Numbered from the stretch's first letter, positions 53,175 to 62,880 are shown. The stretch: DNA of 64,000 bases from Gracilimonas sp. (GCF_040218225.1 NZ_JAVJQO010000002.1:124001-188000); one strand, 5' to 3'. Numbers and translations are program-made. The notes: a model not told the origin generated them from the sequence alone.

Positions 53175-53192
53175 AACCCAAAATCCATAAAC

Positions 53193-54767
53193 GTGGCACT
53201 CAAACCTCTCTCATCCCTTCCAAGAACACCCCTCAAAATTAATCGCGCACTCCTGTCAGTTTCAGATAAAACCGGTTTACCTGCATTAGCCAGAGCTCTG
53301 CACACTGCCGGTGTCGAAATTATTTCAACGGGAGGAACCGCGAAAGCTATTGAAGCAGAAGGAATTCCCGTTAAAGATGTTTCTGAGGTTACCGGATTTC
53401 AGGAATGCCTGGATGGGCGGGTTAAGACCCTTCATCCGATGGTTCATGGAGGAATTCTGGCACGCACCTCTCACGAACCCGATGTGAAAGAAATTGAAGA
53501 ACTCGGCATCACTCCCATCGAATTAGTTGTAGTGAACCTTTATCCTTTCAAAGATAAAGTAGCTGACCCAAATGTTACACCAGCCGATGCTACAGAGTTT
53601 ATCGATATTGGCGGGCCAACCATGATTCGCGCAGCGGCCAAGAATTTTGCGCATGTTTCTATCTTGAGCTCTCCTGACCAATACACAGGCTTTATTGAAG
53701 AATTGGAAGAGAAAATGGAAGTGTCTTTTGAAACCCGGCAGAAACTAGCCAAAGCGGCTTTCGCGCATACTGCCGATTATGATAGCGCCATTGCAAACTA
53801 CTTTACAGACTTGATTGAAGAGGAACCGGCTAAGCAATTCAACCTTTCTCTCCCACTCTCACAAGAACTCAGGTATGGAGAAAACCCTCATCAGAAGGCT
53901 GCCGTTTATGGAAATCAAAATGACTTTATCGATTGCTTTCATGGCAAACAGCTCAGCTACAATAACTACCTAGACGTAGATGCCGCTTTGAATATCATCT
54001 CTGATTTTGATGAGGATGAGTCCGCTTGTGCAATTATTAAACATACTATTCCAAGTGGAGTTGGCGTAGCAGAAAACCTGACGGAAGCCTACAAAAAGGC
54101 GTTTAGCACCGACCGTGTTTCACCTTTTGGAGGAATTGTAGTTGTTAACCAGCGAATGGATCTGAATACAGTAAAAGCCATTGACGAAATTTTTACAGAA
54201 ATAATAATTGCTCCTGATTATTCTGAAGACGCCCTGGAACTTCTCCAGCAGAAAAAAAATCGTCGATTAATCAGGATCAAAAAGTCAGTTCGAGAAGTAC
54301 AAGCTTCATCATTCCGGTCTATCTTTGGAGGATTGCTGAATCAGGATGCCGATTTAGCTCCTGCCAAGCCGGATGAATTTGAAATTGTGAGTAAGCGGAA
54401 GCCAACGGATCAGGAAATGAAAGACCTGCTTTTTTCGTGGAAAGTAGTTCGGCATATTAAATCCAATGCGATTGTGTATGCCAAAGATGGTCGAACATTA
54501 GGAATAGGTTCAGGCCAAACCAGCCGGGTCGATTCTTCGGAAATAGCCGTGGCAAAGGCGGAGAAAGAAGGCCTGAATTTAACAGGCTCGGCAATTGCTT
54601 CAGATGCCTTTTTCCCTTTTGCCGATGGTGTTGAAGCCGCAGCTAAAGCCGGAGCTAAAGCCGTTATTCAACCCGGAGGAAGTATTCGGGATGAGGAAGT
54701 AATCGCCAAAGCAGATGAATTTGATATGGCGATGATATTCACAGGTAAGCGGCATTTTAAACACTGA
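53193..54767 (+). CDS. purH: Bifunctional AICAR formyltransferase/IMP cyclohydrolase
   Basis: 524 residues from a GTG start. The N-terminal MGS-like cyclohydrolase domain (~14-150) has SVSDKTG, ISTGGTAKA and DGRVKTLHP. The C-terminal transformylase domain holds RYGENPHQ, the catalytic Lys-His in AIIKHTIPSGVGVA and SDAFFPFADG. The segment after Lys-His usually reads NPCG; here it is IPSG, while the catalytic pair itself is kept. It performs the last two steps to IMP. Its end is followed by the mre operon after 147 bases. Confidence 0.96.
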   Translation: MALKPLSSLPRTPLKINRALLSVSDKTGLPALARALHTAGVEIISTGGTAKAIEAEGIPVKDVSEVTGFQECLDGRVKTLHPMVHGGILARTSHEPDVKEIEELGITPIELVVVNLYPFKDKVADPNVTPADATEFIDIGGPTMIRAAAKNFAHVSILSSPDQYTGFIEELEEKMEVSFETRQKLAKAAFAHTADYDSAIANYFTDLIEEEPAKQFNLSLPLSQELRYGENPHQKAAVYGNQNDFIDCFHGKQLSYNNYLDVDAALNIISDFDEDESACAIIKHTIPSGVGVAENLTEAYKKAFSTDRVSPFGGIVVVNQRMDLNTVKAIDEIFTEIIIAPDYSEDALELLQQKKNRRLIRIKKSVREVQASSFRSIFGGLLNQDADLAPAKPDEFEIVSKRKPTDQEMKDLLFSWKVVRHIKSNAIVYAKDGRTLGIGSGQTSRVDSSEIAVAKAEKEGLNLTGSAIASDAFFPFADGVEAAAKAGAKAVIQPGGSIRDEEVIAKADEFDMAMIFTGKRHFKH

Positions 54768-54840
54768 TTTTTTGAGTGTGAAAAAGATCAAATAATTTCG
54801 TTTTATAAATTTCCTATTATTCGTTGTTTATACATTCGCA

Positions 54841-54862
54841 AATACAATTTCAATATTGTATT
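54841..54862. promoter_or_regulatory. Inverted repeat between purH and mreB
   Basis: AATACAAT and ATTGTATT are perfect inverted copies with a six-base centre, followed on the plus strand by TTTTC. It may be an operator for the mre operon or a weak terminator for purH. Confidence 0.35.
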
Positions 54863-54914
54863 TTCTCATGATTCTATCATCCCATTTAATGTTCAAATCA
54901 CTTAATCAGCGCAA

Positions 54915-55979
54915 ATGTCAGATTCCAGCGGAGCAAACCCTTCACAGTCTTCAAAAAAACAAGCTCAGAAGGGCTTTTTAGATTTTCTTTACACCGATAT
55001 AGCTATTGACCTAGGAACTGCGAACACGTTGATATACTCTCGCGGGGAAGGTATCGTATTAAATGAACCTTCTATTGTGGCTCTCAACCAGCAAAATGTA
55101 CCTGTTGCTACTGGTCATCAGGCGCGACTGATGCACGAGAAAACGCACAACAAAATCAGAACAGTCCGCCCACTGCGTGACGGTGTTATTGCAGATTTTG
55201 AGGTTGCTGAGCAGATGATCCGGGGTATGATCAAAAAAGTAAAGATGAAGTGGTATTCTACCACACGTCAGATGGTGATTTGCGTACCCAGTGGAATTAC
55301 TGAAGTAGAAAGACGAGCCGTACGGGACAGTGCCGAACATGCAGGAGCCAAAGAGGTTTACCTTGTTGACGAACCCATGGCAGCAGCCATTGGTATCGGT
55401 TTAGATGTGCACGAACCTGTAGGTAGCATGATTGTAGATATCGGAGGTGGAACTACTGAAATTGCCGTTATTGCGCTCTCCGGAATTGTATATGCACAGT
55501 CAGTACGGTTGGGTGGAGATGAACTTAATGAAGACATCATCAATTACTTTCGCAGAAACCACAACTTGTTGATAGGTGAAAGGACTGCCGAAAAGATTAA
55601 ATGTGAAATTGGTTCAGCCGCCCCACTCGATGAGGAACTGGAGATGATCACCAAAGGCCGTGATCTGGTTAATGGGGTTCCAAGAACACGACATATAACT
55701 TCAAAAGATGCCAGAGAAGCTATTGCTGAATCTGTAAACACTATTGTGGAGTCAATTACAAAATCATTGGAGCAAACTCCTCCTGAACTTTCAGCGGATA
55801 TTTTAGACCGCGGAATTATGCTCACCGGTGGTGGTGCATTGTTAAAGAACCTGGATAAATTGATCATGGAAACGACCGATCTTCCGGTTCATATTGCTGA
55901 AGACCCATTAACAGCCGTTGTTCGTGGAACCGGTGCCATACTTGAAAATCTCGAATATTACCGTCCGGTAATTTCCTAA
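54915..55979 (+). CDS. mreB: Rod shape-determining protein MreB
   Basis: 354 residues of the actin fold. Phosphate-binding loops: AIDLGTANTLIY (~33-44) and IVDIGGGTTEIAV (~175-187); adenosine motif MLTGGGALLKNL (~300). MreB forms membrane-bound filaments that guide lateral wall synthesis, which indicates a rod-shaped cell. It leads the operon mreB-mreC-mreD-mrdA-rodA, with mreC 14 bases downstream. Confidence 0.98.
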   Translation: MSDSSGANPSQSSKKQAQKGFLDFLYTDIAIDLGTANTLIYSRGEGIVLNEPSIVALNQQNVPVATGHQARLMHEKTHNKIRTVRPLRDGVIADFEVAEQMIRGMIKKVKMKWYSTTRQMVICVPSGITEVERRAVRDSAEHAGAKEVYLVDEPMAAAIGIGLDVHEPVGSMIVDIGGGTTEIAVIALSGIVYAQSVRLGGDELNEDIINYFRRNHNLLIGERTAEKIKCEIGSAAPLDEELEMITKGRDLVNGVPRTRHITSKDAREAIAESVNTIVESITKSLEQTPPELSADILDRGIMLTGGGALLKNLDKLIMETTDLPVHIAEDPLTAVVRGTGAILENLEYYRPVIS

Positions 55980-55993
55980 TACTCTGGAAATGA

Positions 55994-56836
55994 ATGCGAT
56001 TTAGATCGTTCAATTTAAGTGATGCTAAAGACTACATAGTTACCGCTCTTATCTTGCTTTTCGCCTTTGCTATTATGGTTGGCAGGCATCAGGGGGGAAT
56101 TGACACCCTGCGAAAGATTTCCGTTACGGGTCTGAGTTTGCTTGAAGAACCATTAGCCAACATCCGGGTATACCGGCAAGCGTTAAACACAAACACCTAT
56201 CTTCAGCGCCAAAACATTCTGTTGCAGGATGAACTCAGCCGGCTGCGATCTATTGAACAGGAAAACCGTGAATTGCGCAGACTTTTAGGCTACCAGGAAC
56301 GTAGTCAGTTTGAATTAGCTCCTGTTTCTATTGTCGGAAAACAGCTTACCGGCCTGAATAATACCTTGACAATTGATGCAGGAAAAGCTGATGGCTTGGA
56401 AGATGGAATGCCACTGGTGACTTCAGACGGGTTAATTGGGAAAATTGTTCTTACTGGTACATACTATTCTCAGGTAATGCCTTATTATAACTCTTTATTT
56501 AGAGTAAGTGCTCGTATTCAGGAGAATCAAGCCCATGGAATTGTCAGCTGGCCCGGGGATCAATATGGAGAACTTGTGATGGATTTTGTACCCAAGACCA
56601 TTCCAATAGACAGTGGGTTTGTTGTAGAAACTTCTGGCAACAGCAATCAATTCCCGGGCGGTATTCCCATTGGTAGGGTGATTAGGTTTGAACCCGAACC
56701 CGGCCGGGAAACCCAAAGAATTTACTTAGAGCCATTTGTTATGCTGGCTGATATTGCCCAGGGCTTTGTCATAGAGTTCCAGCCCGATACGAATATTGTC
56801 AACCTTCAACAGGATTATAACCAGCTTTTCGAATGA
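55994..56836 (+). CDS. mreC: Rod shape-determining protein MreC
   Basis: 280 residues. One membrane helix (~13-32) is followed by a coiled coil (~65-105, rich in Gln/Glu/Arg/Leu), then the MreC beta-barrel domain with IDAGKADGLEDGMPLVTSDGLIGKI-type pattern (split over ~123-150) and QFPGGIPIGRV. It is periplasmic and bridges MreB and PBP2. Its stop overlaps the mreD start by four bases (ATGA). Confidence 0.93.
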   Translation: MRFRSFNLSDAKDYIVTALILLFAFAIMVGRHQGGIDTLRKISVTGLSLLEEPLANIRVYRQALNTNTYLQRQNILLQDELSRLRSIEQENRELRRLLGYQERSQFELAPVSIVGKQLTGLNNTLTIDAGKADGLEDGMPLVTSDGLIGKIVLTGTYYSQVMPYYNSLFRVSARIQENQAHGIVSWPGDQYGELVMDFVPKTIPIDSGFVVETSGNSNQFPGGIPIGRVIRFEPEPGRETQRIYLEPFVMLADIAQGFVIEFQPDTNIVNLQQDYNQLFE

Positions 56837-57303
56837 GTGTTGAAACCTTAAAAGATTTTTTGATTGGCTTGTGCTTTATTCTTGCTGAAGTACTCATTTT
56901 TCAGCACCTAAGCTTATTTGGAGCCACACCAGACCCCCTCCTTCTTTATTTACTTTGGCTTGCCATGAAATACGATCGAATCAAATTAGTGATTTTTGCT
57001 GCTGCGCTTGGGCTGATTCAAGACTCGCTTTTTGATTTCTGGGGACTGCACATGTTTGCTAAAACACTGATGAGTTTTGCCTTTTTTAATTTTGTGAACA
57101 GTCGCAAAGAGGGAAGATTATTGCTGTGGCAAATTTTTCTTGTAATCTCCGTTGCAGCCATTTTTCACAATCTCATATTCCTTGGATTGAGTAGCTTTAT
57201 TGAAGCATATACTACCGGATTTATTCCTATAATTTTTATCCTTGGCAACAGTTTATATACTGCGCTACTTGGAGTGATGCTTTTCATTTTTAAAGGAAAT
57301 TAA
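56833..57303 (+). CDS. mreD: Rod shape-determining protein MreD
   Basis: 156 residues, five to six membrane helices and few charged residues, normal for MreD. The sequence is weakly conserved; the identity rests on length, topology, the conserved-like GLIQDSLFDFWGLHMFAK stretch and its place between mreC (four-base overlap) and mrdA (5-base gap). Confidence 0.9.
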   Translation: MSVETLKDFLIGLCFILAEVLIFQHLSLFGATPDPLLLYLLWLAMKYDRIKLVIFAAALGLIQDSLFDFWGLHMFAKTLMSFAFFNFVNSRKEGRLLLWQIFLVISVAAIFHNLIFLGLSSFIEAYTTGFIPIIFILGNSLYTALLGVMLFIFKGN

Positions 57304-57308
57304 TACAC

Positions 57309-59174
57309 ATGCCAACCGGGCAAACAAATCGAACAAGAACTTCTATCCGTGCTCTGCAGGTAATTATTCTTGGTCTGTCGCTAATTGTGCTGGGCCGTAT
57401 TTTCTATCTGCAGATCGTGGAGTACGAGGTATATGCTGCTTTAGGACAGGAGAACTCAGTAAGGCAGGAGTATGTAGATCCTGCCCGCGGCTTGATTTAT
57501 GATCGCAATGGCAGACTAATAGTAGATAATGAACCTATATTTTCTATTACAATAACTCCTTCCCTTTTCGACAAAAGTAATATTCCTCTTTTGGCTGACC
57601 TTTTAGGTGTTTCTGATTCCCTTTTGACTGTAAAGGTTCAGGAAGCTCAGCAATATTCCTGGCACCGAACCTCCAGACTATTTACTGAAATTGACTTCCC
57701 TACATTCTCAGCCATACAGGAAAATCTCTGGCAGTTACCCGGTATTGGGCACCAAATCGAAAGTAAGCGCCACTACCCTACAGAAATGAAGGCCTCCCAT
57801 ATTCTGGGATATTTACGCGAGGCAAATGAAAGTGAATACCGACAGTCTGAAACCATTCGGCTGGGTGATAAAATCGGGAAGAGTGGTCTTGAAATGATTT
57901 ATGAGGACTCTTTAAGGGGAGAACTGGGAATCAGATATCTGAGAGTAAATGCTTTTGGACAAGCGCTTGGAGATTTTGAGGAAAATGAGATTGGCCGAAA
58001 TCCTGTTCAGGGTAGCGATATTATCAGCACCATTGATACTGAACTCCAGATTTTTTCGGAAAAGCTGATGGAAGGCAAACGAGGTGCTGTAATTGCTATG
58101 AATCCAAATACCGGAGCGATTCTGGCCATGGTTAGTTCTCCTACCTATGACCTTAGTAAACTCGCTGGAAGATTAGATCAGGATTATTGGCAATCTATTA
58201 ATGCTGATTCTACAACACCTTTGTATAATCGTGCAATATCGAGCCGACAGCCACCCGGGTCAACCTTTAAGCCGCTGATGGGAATCATAGGTCTGCAATT
58301 GGGAATTATTACTCCGCAAACAAAGATATATAACAGCGGTGCTTATGTGCGAGGGAGATCATACCGAGATTTAGCTCCGGTAGGCGAATATGATCTCCAG
58401 AAGGCTATTACTTATTCAAGTAATACTTATTTCTTCTCCCTAATGGACAAAATTGCGACTCAGGGAAAACTTAATGAGTGGAGCAATCTGGTTAAGGATT
58501 TTGGACTTGGAGTGTCCAGCAGTGTCGACCTGCCAAATGCCAATTCAGGCCTTATTCCGGATAGCACTTATCTAAACCGAAGATTGGGAGAACGAAGATG
58601 GGGTTTAGGTGATTTGATTAACTTCGGAGTTGGGCAGGGAATGGTTTCCGTTTCTCCCATTCAAATCGCACAAATGACGAGCACCTTTGCCAACGGAGGG
58701 TATCGGGTAAAACCTCATTTGGTACAAGCATTCCGGCAGCCGGACGGAGAATTAATTCGTGTTCAAACGGAGAAAACTAAAATTGATTGGCTACGAGATG
58801 AATACCTCGATGTTATCAAGAAAGGGATGCGTGGGGTTGTCACCGAAGGAAGCGGCCGCTGGTACGCTAATCACCCAAAAATAGAAATTGTTGGCAAGAC
58901 GGGAACTGCTCAAAACCCGCACGGCATAGATCACGGCTGGTTTACTTCTTATGCTCCGCTCGATAATCCCGAAATTGTAGTTACAGCTTTTGTAGAAAAT
59001 GCTGGTTTCGCATCTACTTCGGCAGCTCCGATAGCATCTCTGGTAATCGAAAAATATCTCCAGGGTGAAACAACCCGACCATATGTTTACAATTATGTCT
59101 TGAATTTTGAACCTAAAGAAGAACAAGACGAGAGTCCTTCCCCCCAGATAAATCAACAAGAAGGAAATGAATAA
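57309..59174 (+). CDS. mrdA: Penicillin-binding protein 2 (elongasome transpeptidase)
   Basis: 621 residues. One N-terminal membrane helix (~13-33), dimerisation domain (~50-210, ARGLIYDRNGRLI), and transpeptidase domain with PGSTFKPL (active Ser ~318), SSNTYF and VGKTGTAQ. It cross-links new peptidoglycan together with RodA. An acidic Gln-rich tail (~600-621) is not part of the domain. It overlaps rodA by 8 bases, so translation is probably coupled. Confidence 0.97.
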   Translation: MPTGQTNRTRTSIRALQVIILGLSLIVLGRIFYLQIVEYEVYAALGQENSVRQEYVDPARGLIYDRNGRLIVDNEPIFSITITPSLFDKSNIPLLADLLGVSDSLLTVKVQEAQQYSWHRTSRLFTEIDFPTFSAIQENLWQLPGIGHQIESKRHYPTEMKASHILGYLREANESEYRQSETIRLGDKIGKSGLEMIYEDSLRGELGIRYLRVNAFGQALGDFEENEIGRNPVQGSDIISTIDTELQIFSEKLMEGKRGAVIAMNPNTGAILAMVSSPTYDLSKLAGRLDQDYWQSINADSTTPLYNRAISSRQPPGSTFKPLMGIIGLQLGIITPQTKIYNSGAYVRGRSYRDLAPVGEYDLQKAITYSSNTYFFSLMDKIATQGKLNEWSNLVKDFGLGVSSSVDLPNANSGLIPDSTYLNRRLGERRWGLGDLINFGVGQGMVSVSPIQIAQMTSTFANGGYRVKPHLVQAFRQPDGELIRVQTEKTKIDWLRDEYLDVIKKGMRGVVTEGSGRWYANHPKIEIVGKTGTAQNPHGIDHGWFTSYAPLDNPEIVVTAFVENAGFASTSAAPIASLVIEKYLQGETTRPYVYNYVLNFEPKEEQDESPSPQINQQEGNE

Positions 59175-60417
59175 TATAAGGGAATTTAGCTGGTCGGTAA
59201 TATTTGCATGGGGAGTTCTTTTCACCATAGGCATTATAGCCATTTATAGTGCTACCCAGGGGCCTGTATCTCAGTTTCTGCCAGAGTACATTCAGAATAA
59301 CTTTTATAAACAAATAGTCTGGATTCTGGTATCGATTGTACTTCTTGTTGCTGTTCAGCTTATATCCCCCCGATCTTTCATTCAAGTTTCATACTTGCTT
59401 TACGGCATCGGAATCATCCTGATGCTGCTAACCCTGGCTTTTGGTACAGAAGTAAACGGAGCAAAGAGCTGGCTGCGATTTGGTCCGTTTAATCTTCAAA
59501 GTAGTGAGTTCATGAAGATTGCCACCATATTAGCAACTGCAAATTATCTGACCAGTCGTCGTGATATATCTGCTGAAAATGCCCGTTATGCACTTATTGC
59601 CGTACTGATCATTATGCTGCCAACCTTCCTCGTTTTACTTCAAAACGACCTTGGAACAGCTCTCATCTTTTTAGCTTTAATTCCTGTGATGTTATTTTGG
59701 TCTGGGCTACCATACGGAGTTTCTCTTTTTATTATTTCACCAGCCATAATTGTATACCTGAGTGTAATTGAGTGGTATTATGGCTTGATTGCAGCTGTAG
59801 TACTAACATGTCTTATCTTTTTTATTCAGCGAAGGATTTGGCTCAGTATTACTTCTCTGATTACAGGTCTTTTGACTGTCTCTGGAGTACAACTTGCTTT
59901 AACTCAACTGCTTAAACCACACCAGATAGCACGAATTGCTGCATTTACCAACCCGGCTTACGATCCTACTGGTGCTGGCTGGAATGTGATTCAGGCCAAA
60001 ACAGCTATTGGATCAGGTGGTTTAACCGGAAAGGGGTTTTTAGAAGGAACTCAAATTCAGCTTAAATTCCTTCCCGAGCAATACACCGATTTTATTTTCT
60101 GTGTAATTGGCGAAGAGTTCGGATTTGTTGGAGCTGCTATCGTTATCCTCACTTTCTTATTCCTGTTCATCAGGATGTTGAACATGGCAGGAAATCATAA
60201 ACACCCTTTCGCGCAGCTTGTAACCGTTAGTGTGGCTTCCGTCTTTTTTGTACACTTTTTTATCAATGTAGGCAGTGCTTCTGCCCTGCTTCCGGTAATT
60301 GGATTACCTCTTCCATTTGTGAGTTATGGCGGCTCCGCTTTTATAACCAATACCCTGATGCTGGCTATTTGTTTGAACATGGATTTCTATAAACGCGAGT
60401 TCAGTATTTACCGTTAG
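59167..60417 (+). CDS. rodA: Peptidoglycan polymerase RodA
   Basis: 416 residues with about ten membrane helices, SEDS family. Family signatures are AKSWLRFGPFNLQSSEFMKI-type (split at ~97-117), LQNDLGTAL with the essential Asp (~159), GSGGLTGKGFLEG and LPEQYTDFIFCVIGEEFGF, and the end PLPFVSYGGSAF. It polymerises glycan strands with PBP2. It shares an 8-base overlap with mrdA, and its end overlaps the convergent rnhB by four bases. Confidence 0.97.
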   Translation: MNNIREFSWSVIFAWGVLFTIGIIAIYSATQGPVSQFLPEYIQNNFYKQIVWILVSIVLLVAVQLISPRSFIQVSYLLYGIGIILMLLTLAFGTEVNGAKSWLRFGPFNLQSSEFMKIATILATANYLTSRRDISAENARYALIAVLIIMLPTFLVLLQNDLGTALIFLALIPVMLFWSGLPYGVSLFIISPAIIVYLSVIEWYYGLIAAVVLTCLIFFIQRRIWLSITSLITGLLTVSGVQLALTQLLKPHQIARIAAFTNPAYDPTGAGWNVIQAKTAIGSGGLTGKGFLEGTQIQLKFLPEQYTDFIFCVIGEEFGFVGAAIVILTFLFLFIRMLNMAGNHKHPFAQLVTVSVASVFFVHFFINVGSASALLPVIGLPLPFVSYGGSAFITNTLMLAICLNMDFYKREFSIYR

Positions 60418-61013
60418 CTGGTTTTATTATTTTGCGTACGTAGCTTATCCGTGCCTAGTTTGAATGAAGTCCGATGGTACTCCGTATATCCAAACTCTTT
60501 TAACCCCTTTTTGTGGATGGCAGTTGGATATCCGACATTCGTATTCCATCCATATTCCGGGAATACTTCATGCAACTTTTTCATCAAGTCATCCCGATAG
60601 ACTTTAGCCAGAATTGAAGCAGCCGCAATACTCATTGATCGGTCATCTCCCTTCACTAAGCACGTGTAAGGAATCAGGGAACTGATAAATCGATTTCCAT
60701 CTACCAGTAAATAATCCGGGGTGATCTTTGTAGAATCCACACATTTTTGCATCGTGTGAAGTGAAGCCCAGAGAATATTCAACTCATCAATTTCAGCAAT
60801 ACTTCCCTCCTGAACAGTCCATAAAAGTGCTTCTTCCTTGATTTGTTGAGCCAGCTCATTTCGCTCATCTTCTCCAATGGTTTTACTATCCCGTATTTTA
60901 GGAATATCTGTTTCAGGATGGAACACCACACCCGCTGCCACTACTGGCCCTGCAAGGCATCCACGCCCTACTTCATCAAGCCCCATAACATGTGTATAGC
61001 CTTCTGCCCACAA
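60414..61013 (-). CDS. rnhB: Ribonuclease HII
   Basis: 199 residues from a TTG start. Catalytic acids are visible in GLDEVGRGCLAGP (Asp, Glu), in the VDG motif of LLVDGNRFI, and in SIAAASILAKVYRDDLM. It cuts RNA of RNA/DNA hybrids and single ribonucleotides. The open frame upstream of the TTG reads LKFERQ, which looks like the family's usual start (xLxFERxLW), so the real start may be an unusual codon further upstream. It is convergent with rodA (4-base overlap). Confidence 0.93.
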   Translation of the reverse strand: MWAEGYTHVMGLDEVGRGCLAGPVVAAGVVFHPETDIPKIRDSKTIGEDERNELAQQIKEEALLWTVQEGSIAEIDELNILWASLHTMQKCVDSTKITPDYLLVDGNRFISSLIPYTCLVKGDDRSMSIAAASILAKVYRDDLMKKLHEVFPEYGWNTNVGYPTAIHKKGLKEFGYTEYHRTSFKLGTDKLRTQNNKTS

Positions 61014-61160
61014 CTGCCGTTCAAATTTTAACCGATCGATGATACTATTCCTTTTTTATTCAGAATCTGGTATTGAATATATCCATGAATTCAATTCTTT
61101 TCTGAGATAATGGAACTCATTTGACTAACTAAGTATTTGATATGGAAAAGGGATCTGATT

Positions 61161-62273
61161 ATGCATTTTAAATATTTCGAGTGGGATGAACGGTTCGCCA
61201 AAAGTAACGGAAAATCTCCTTTTGATACATTGTGGGATTTATTTCAACAGCTTTTAACTATTTCCAGCGGTGAAGTTAAACAAGCTCTGAAATGGCTTAC
61301 AGACCTCGATAATGAGTACGATATTACCGGCCAGTTTGATGACGGTTATTCATTAGGTGATTTTATTGATGAACTTCGGGAGCGCGGCTACATCGATAAA
61401 GATAGCGATGGTAGCGGATTCATTATGACAAAGAAAACAGAACGCAGCCTCAGAAAGCGTTCCTTAGAAGAGATTTTCAAGAATTTAGAAAAAGGCGGTG
61501 TAGGCTCTCATAAAACTCCGCATACAGGTAAAGGACTGGAGCGACAACCGGAAACCCGAAAATGGACTCAGGGCGATGATATTGGCCAAATAGATAGTGT
61601 TGGAACGATGCTGAATATGCTTAATCACAGCAGTATTGATGCTTTTAATCTGCAGGAAGATGATCTTGAAGTTTATGAAACCGACCACTATACATCAAAT
61701 GCTACGGTTCTTTTAATTGACCTAAGCCACTCTATGATACTTTATGGAGAAGATCGTATCACCCCTGCAAAGAAAGTAGCTATGGCTCTCTCAGAGCTTA
61801 TCATGAACAATTATGCCAAAGACTCACTGGATATTGTAGCTTTTGGAAATGAAGCCTGGAAAATTTCAGTTGACGACCTCCCCTATTTGAAAGTTGGCCC
61901 TTATCACACTAATACAAAGCAAGGACTTGAAGTGGCAAGGCATATACTTCAGCGTAAGAAATATGCCAACAAACAAATTTTTATGATTACCGACGGCAAG
62001 CCTTCTTGCATCATAGAGAATGGCAAGCTTTATAAAAACAGCTTCGGTCTGGATCGTAAAATTGTAAATAAGGTGCTTGACGAAGCCGTTAAATGCCGCA
62101 GAGATCAAATTACCATTACCACCTTTATGATTGCTCAAGATCCTTATTTGCAAAGTTTTGTGCGCGAAATGACTGAAGCCAATAAAGGAAAAGCTTATTT
62201 TGCCTCTCTGGATAATTTAGGGGGCTATATTTTTGAAGATTACATCCAGAACCGTAAAAAGAATGTGAAATAA
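61161..62273 (+). CDS. VWA domain protein
   Basis: 370 residues from the ATG at 61161 behind AAAAGGGATC; a TTG at 61137 would add 8 residues. The N-terminal ~160 residues are charged and helical. The C-terminal half is a von Willebrand A domain with the metal-ion site DLSHS (~187-191), a TITTF and MITDGKPSC stretch. VWA proteins of this layout often work with a MoxR-type AAA ATPase, but no such gene is in the window. It is convergent with the Skp genes over a terminator. The function is unknown. Confidence 0.78.
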   Translation: MHFKYFEWDERFAKSNGKSPFDTLWDLFQQLLTISSGEVKQALKWLTDLDNEYDITGQFDDGYSLGDFIDELRERGYIDKDSDGSGFIMTKKTERSLRKRSLEEIFKNLEKGGVGSHKTPHTGKGLERQPETRKWTQGDDIGQIDSVGTMLNMLNHSSIDAFNLQEDDLEVYETDHYTSNATVLLIDLSHSMILYGEDRITPAKKVAMALSELIMNNYAKDSLDIVAFGNEAWKISVDDLPYLKVGPYHTNTKQGLEVARHILQRKKYANKQIFMITDGKPSCIIENGKLYKNSFGLDRKIVNKVLDEAVKCRRDQITITTFMIAQDPYLQSFVREMTEANKGKAYFASLDNLGGYIFEDYIQNRKKNVK

Positions 62274-62275
62274 AA

Positions 62276-62301
62276 AAAGCCGCTCATCTCTGAACGGCTT
62301 T
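62276..62301 (-). terminator. Rho-independent terminator of the Skp operon
   Basis: AAAGCCG and CGGCTTT form a perfect stem around a 12-base loop. The minus strand ends in TTTTTTTA, so it mainly stops the Skp genes; the plus strand gets a weaker end for the VWA gene. Confidence 0.8.
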
Positions 62302-62331
62302 AAGTTCTTATCTAAAGAAAGGTACTACCTG

Positions 62332-62880
62332 CTAGTTGAAAACACCCAGTTCCTGCATTACAGCATCAGTAATGTCATACTTTGACTGATATTCATCAGA
62401 AGCATACAAGATGATAAGATCGCCGCTTGAAGTAGTAGTATTCAACACATAGCTGAGACCTTTCTCTCTGGCAACTGCGTCAATAGCTGTCCCAATTTGA
62501 GTAAACATAGGACCGAGCAATTCCTGACGTCGTTGTTGTAGTGCTTGCTCTGCTTCCTGTTGTGCAGTACTCAGATCTTGCTGCAGCTGTGCCAGACGCT
62601 CCTGTTCTTTTTGGTTTGCTTCCTGAGAGATAACACCAGCCTTTTGCTCATAAGCCGCTACCTGCTGCTGGAAGTCTTGTTCTTTTTTCAATAGTTCTTG
62701 CTGCTTCTGCTCTGCAAAATTTTGCAGTCTTTTTTGAATAGCAGCCATTTCAGGCATTTTTGCTAGTACAGCTTGCGGATTTACGTACCCGATTTTCATT
62801 TCTGCATCCTGAGCCTTGGCAACATCCATTGTTGAAAAGGCAATCAAAAATGAAACAAGTAATAAGCTTAATTTCTTCAT
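62332..62880 (-). CDS. OmpH/Skp-family periplasmic chaperone
   Basis: 182 residues with signal peptide (ending VAKAQ). Skp layout: small beta body at both ends (MKIGYVNPQAVLAKMPEM; LSYVLNTTTSSGDLIIL) and a long Gln/Glu-rich coiled-coil arm (~45-125). It holds unfolded outer membrane proteins in the periplasm. It is the last of three tandem homologues. The C-terminal SKYDITDAVMQELGVFN replaces the shorter end of E. coli Skp. Confidence 0.9.
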   Translation of the reverse strand: MKKLSLLLVSFLIAFSTMDVAKAQDAEMKIGYVNPQAVLAKMPEMAAIQKRLQNFAEQKQQELLKKEQDFQQQVAAYEQKAGVISQEANQKEQERLAQLQQDLSTAQQEAEQALQQRRQELLGPMFTQIGTAIDAVAREKGLSYVLNTTTSSGDLIILYASDEYQSKYDITDAVMQELGVFN

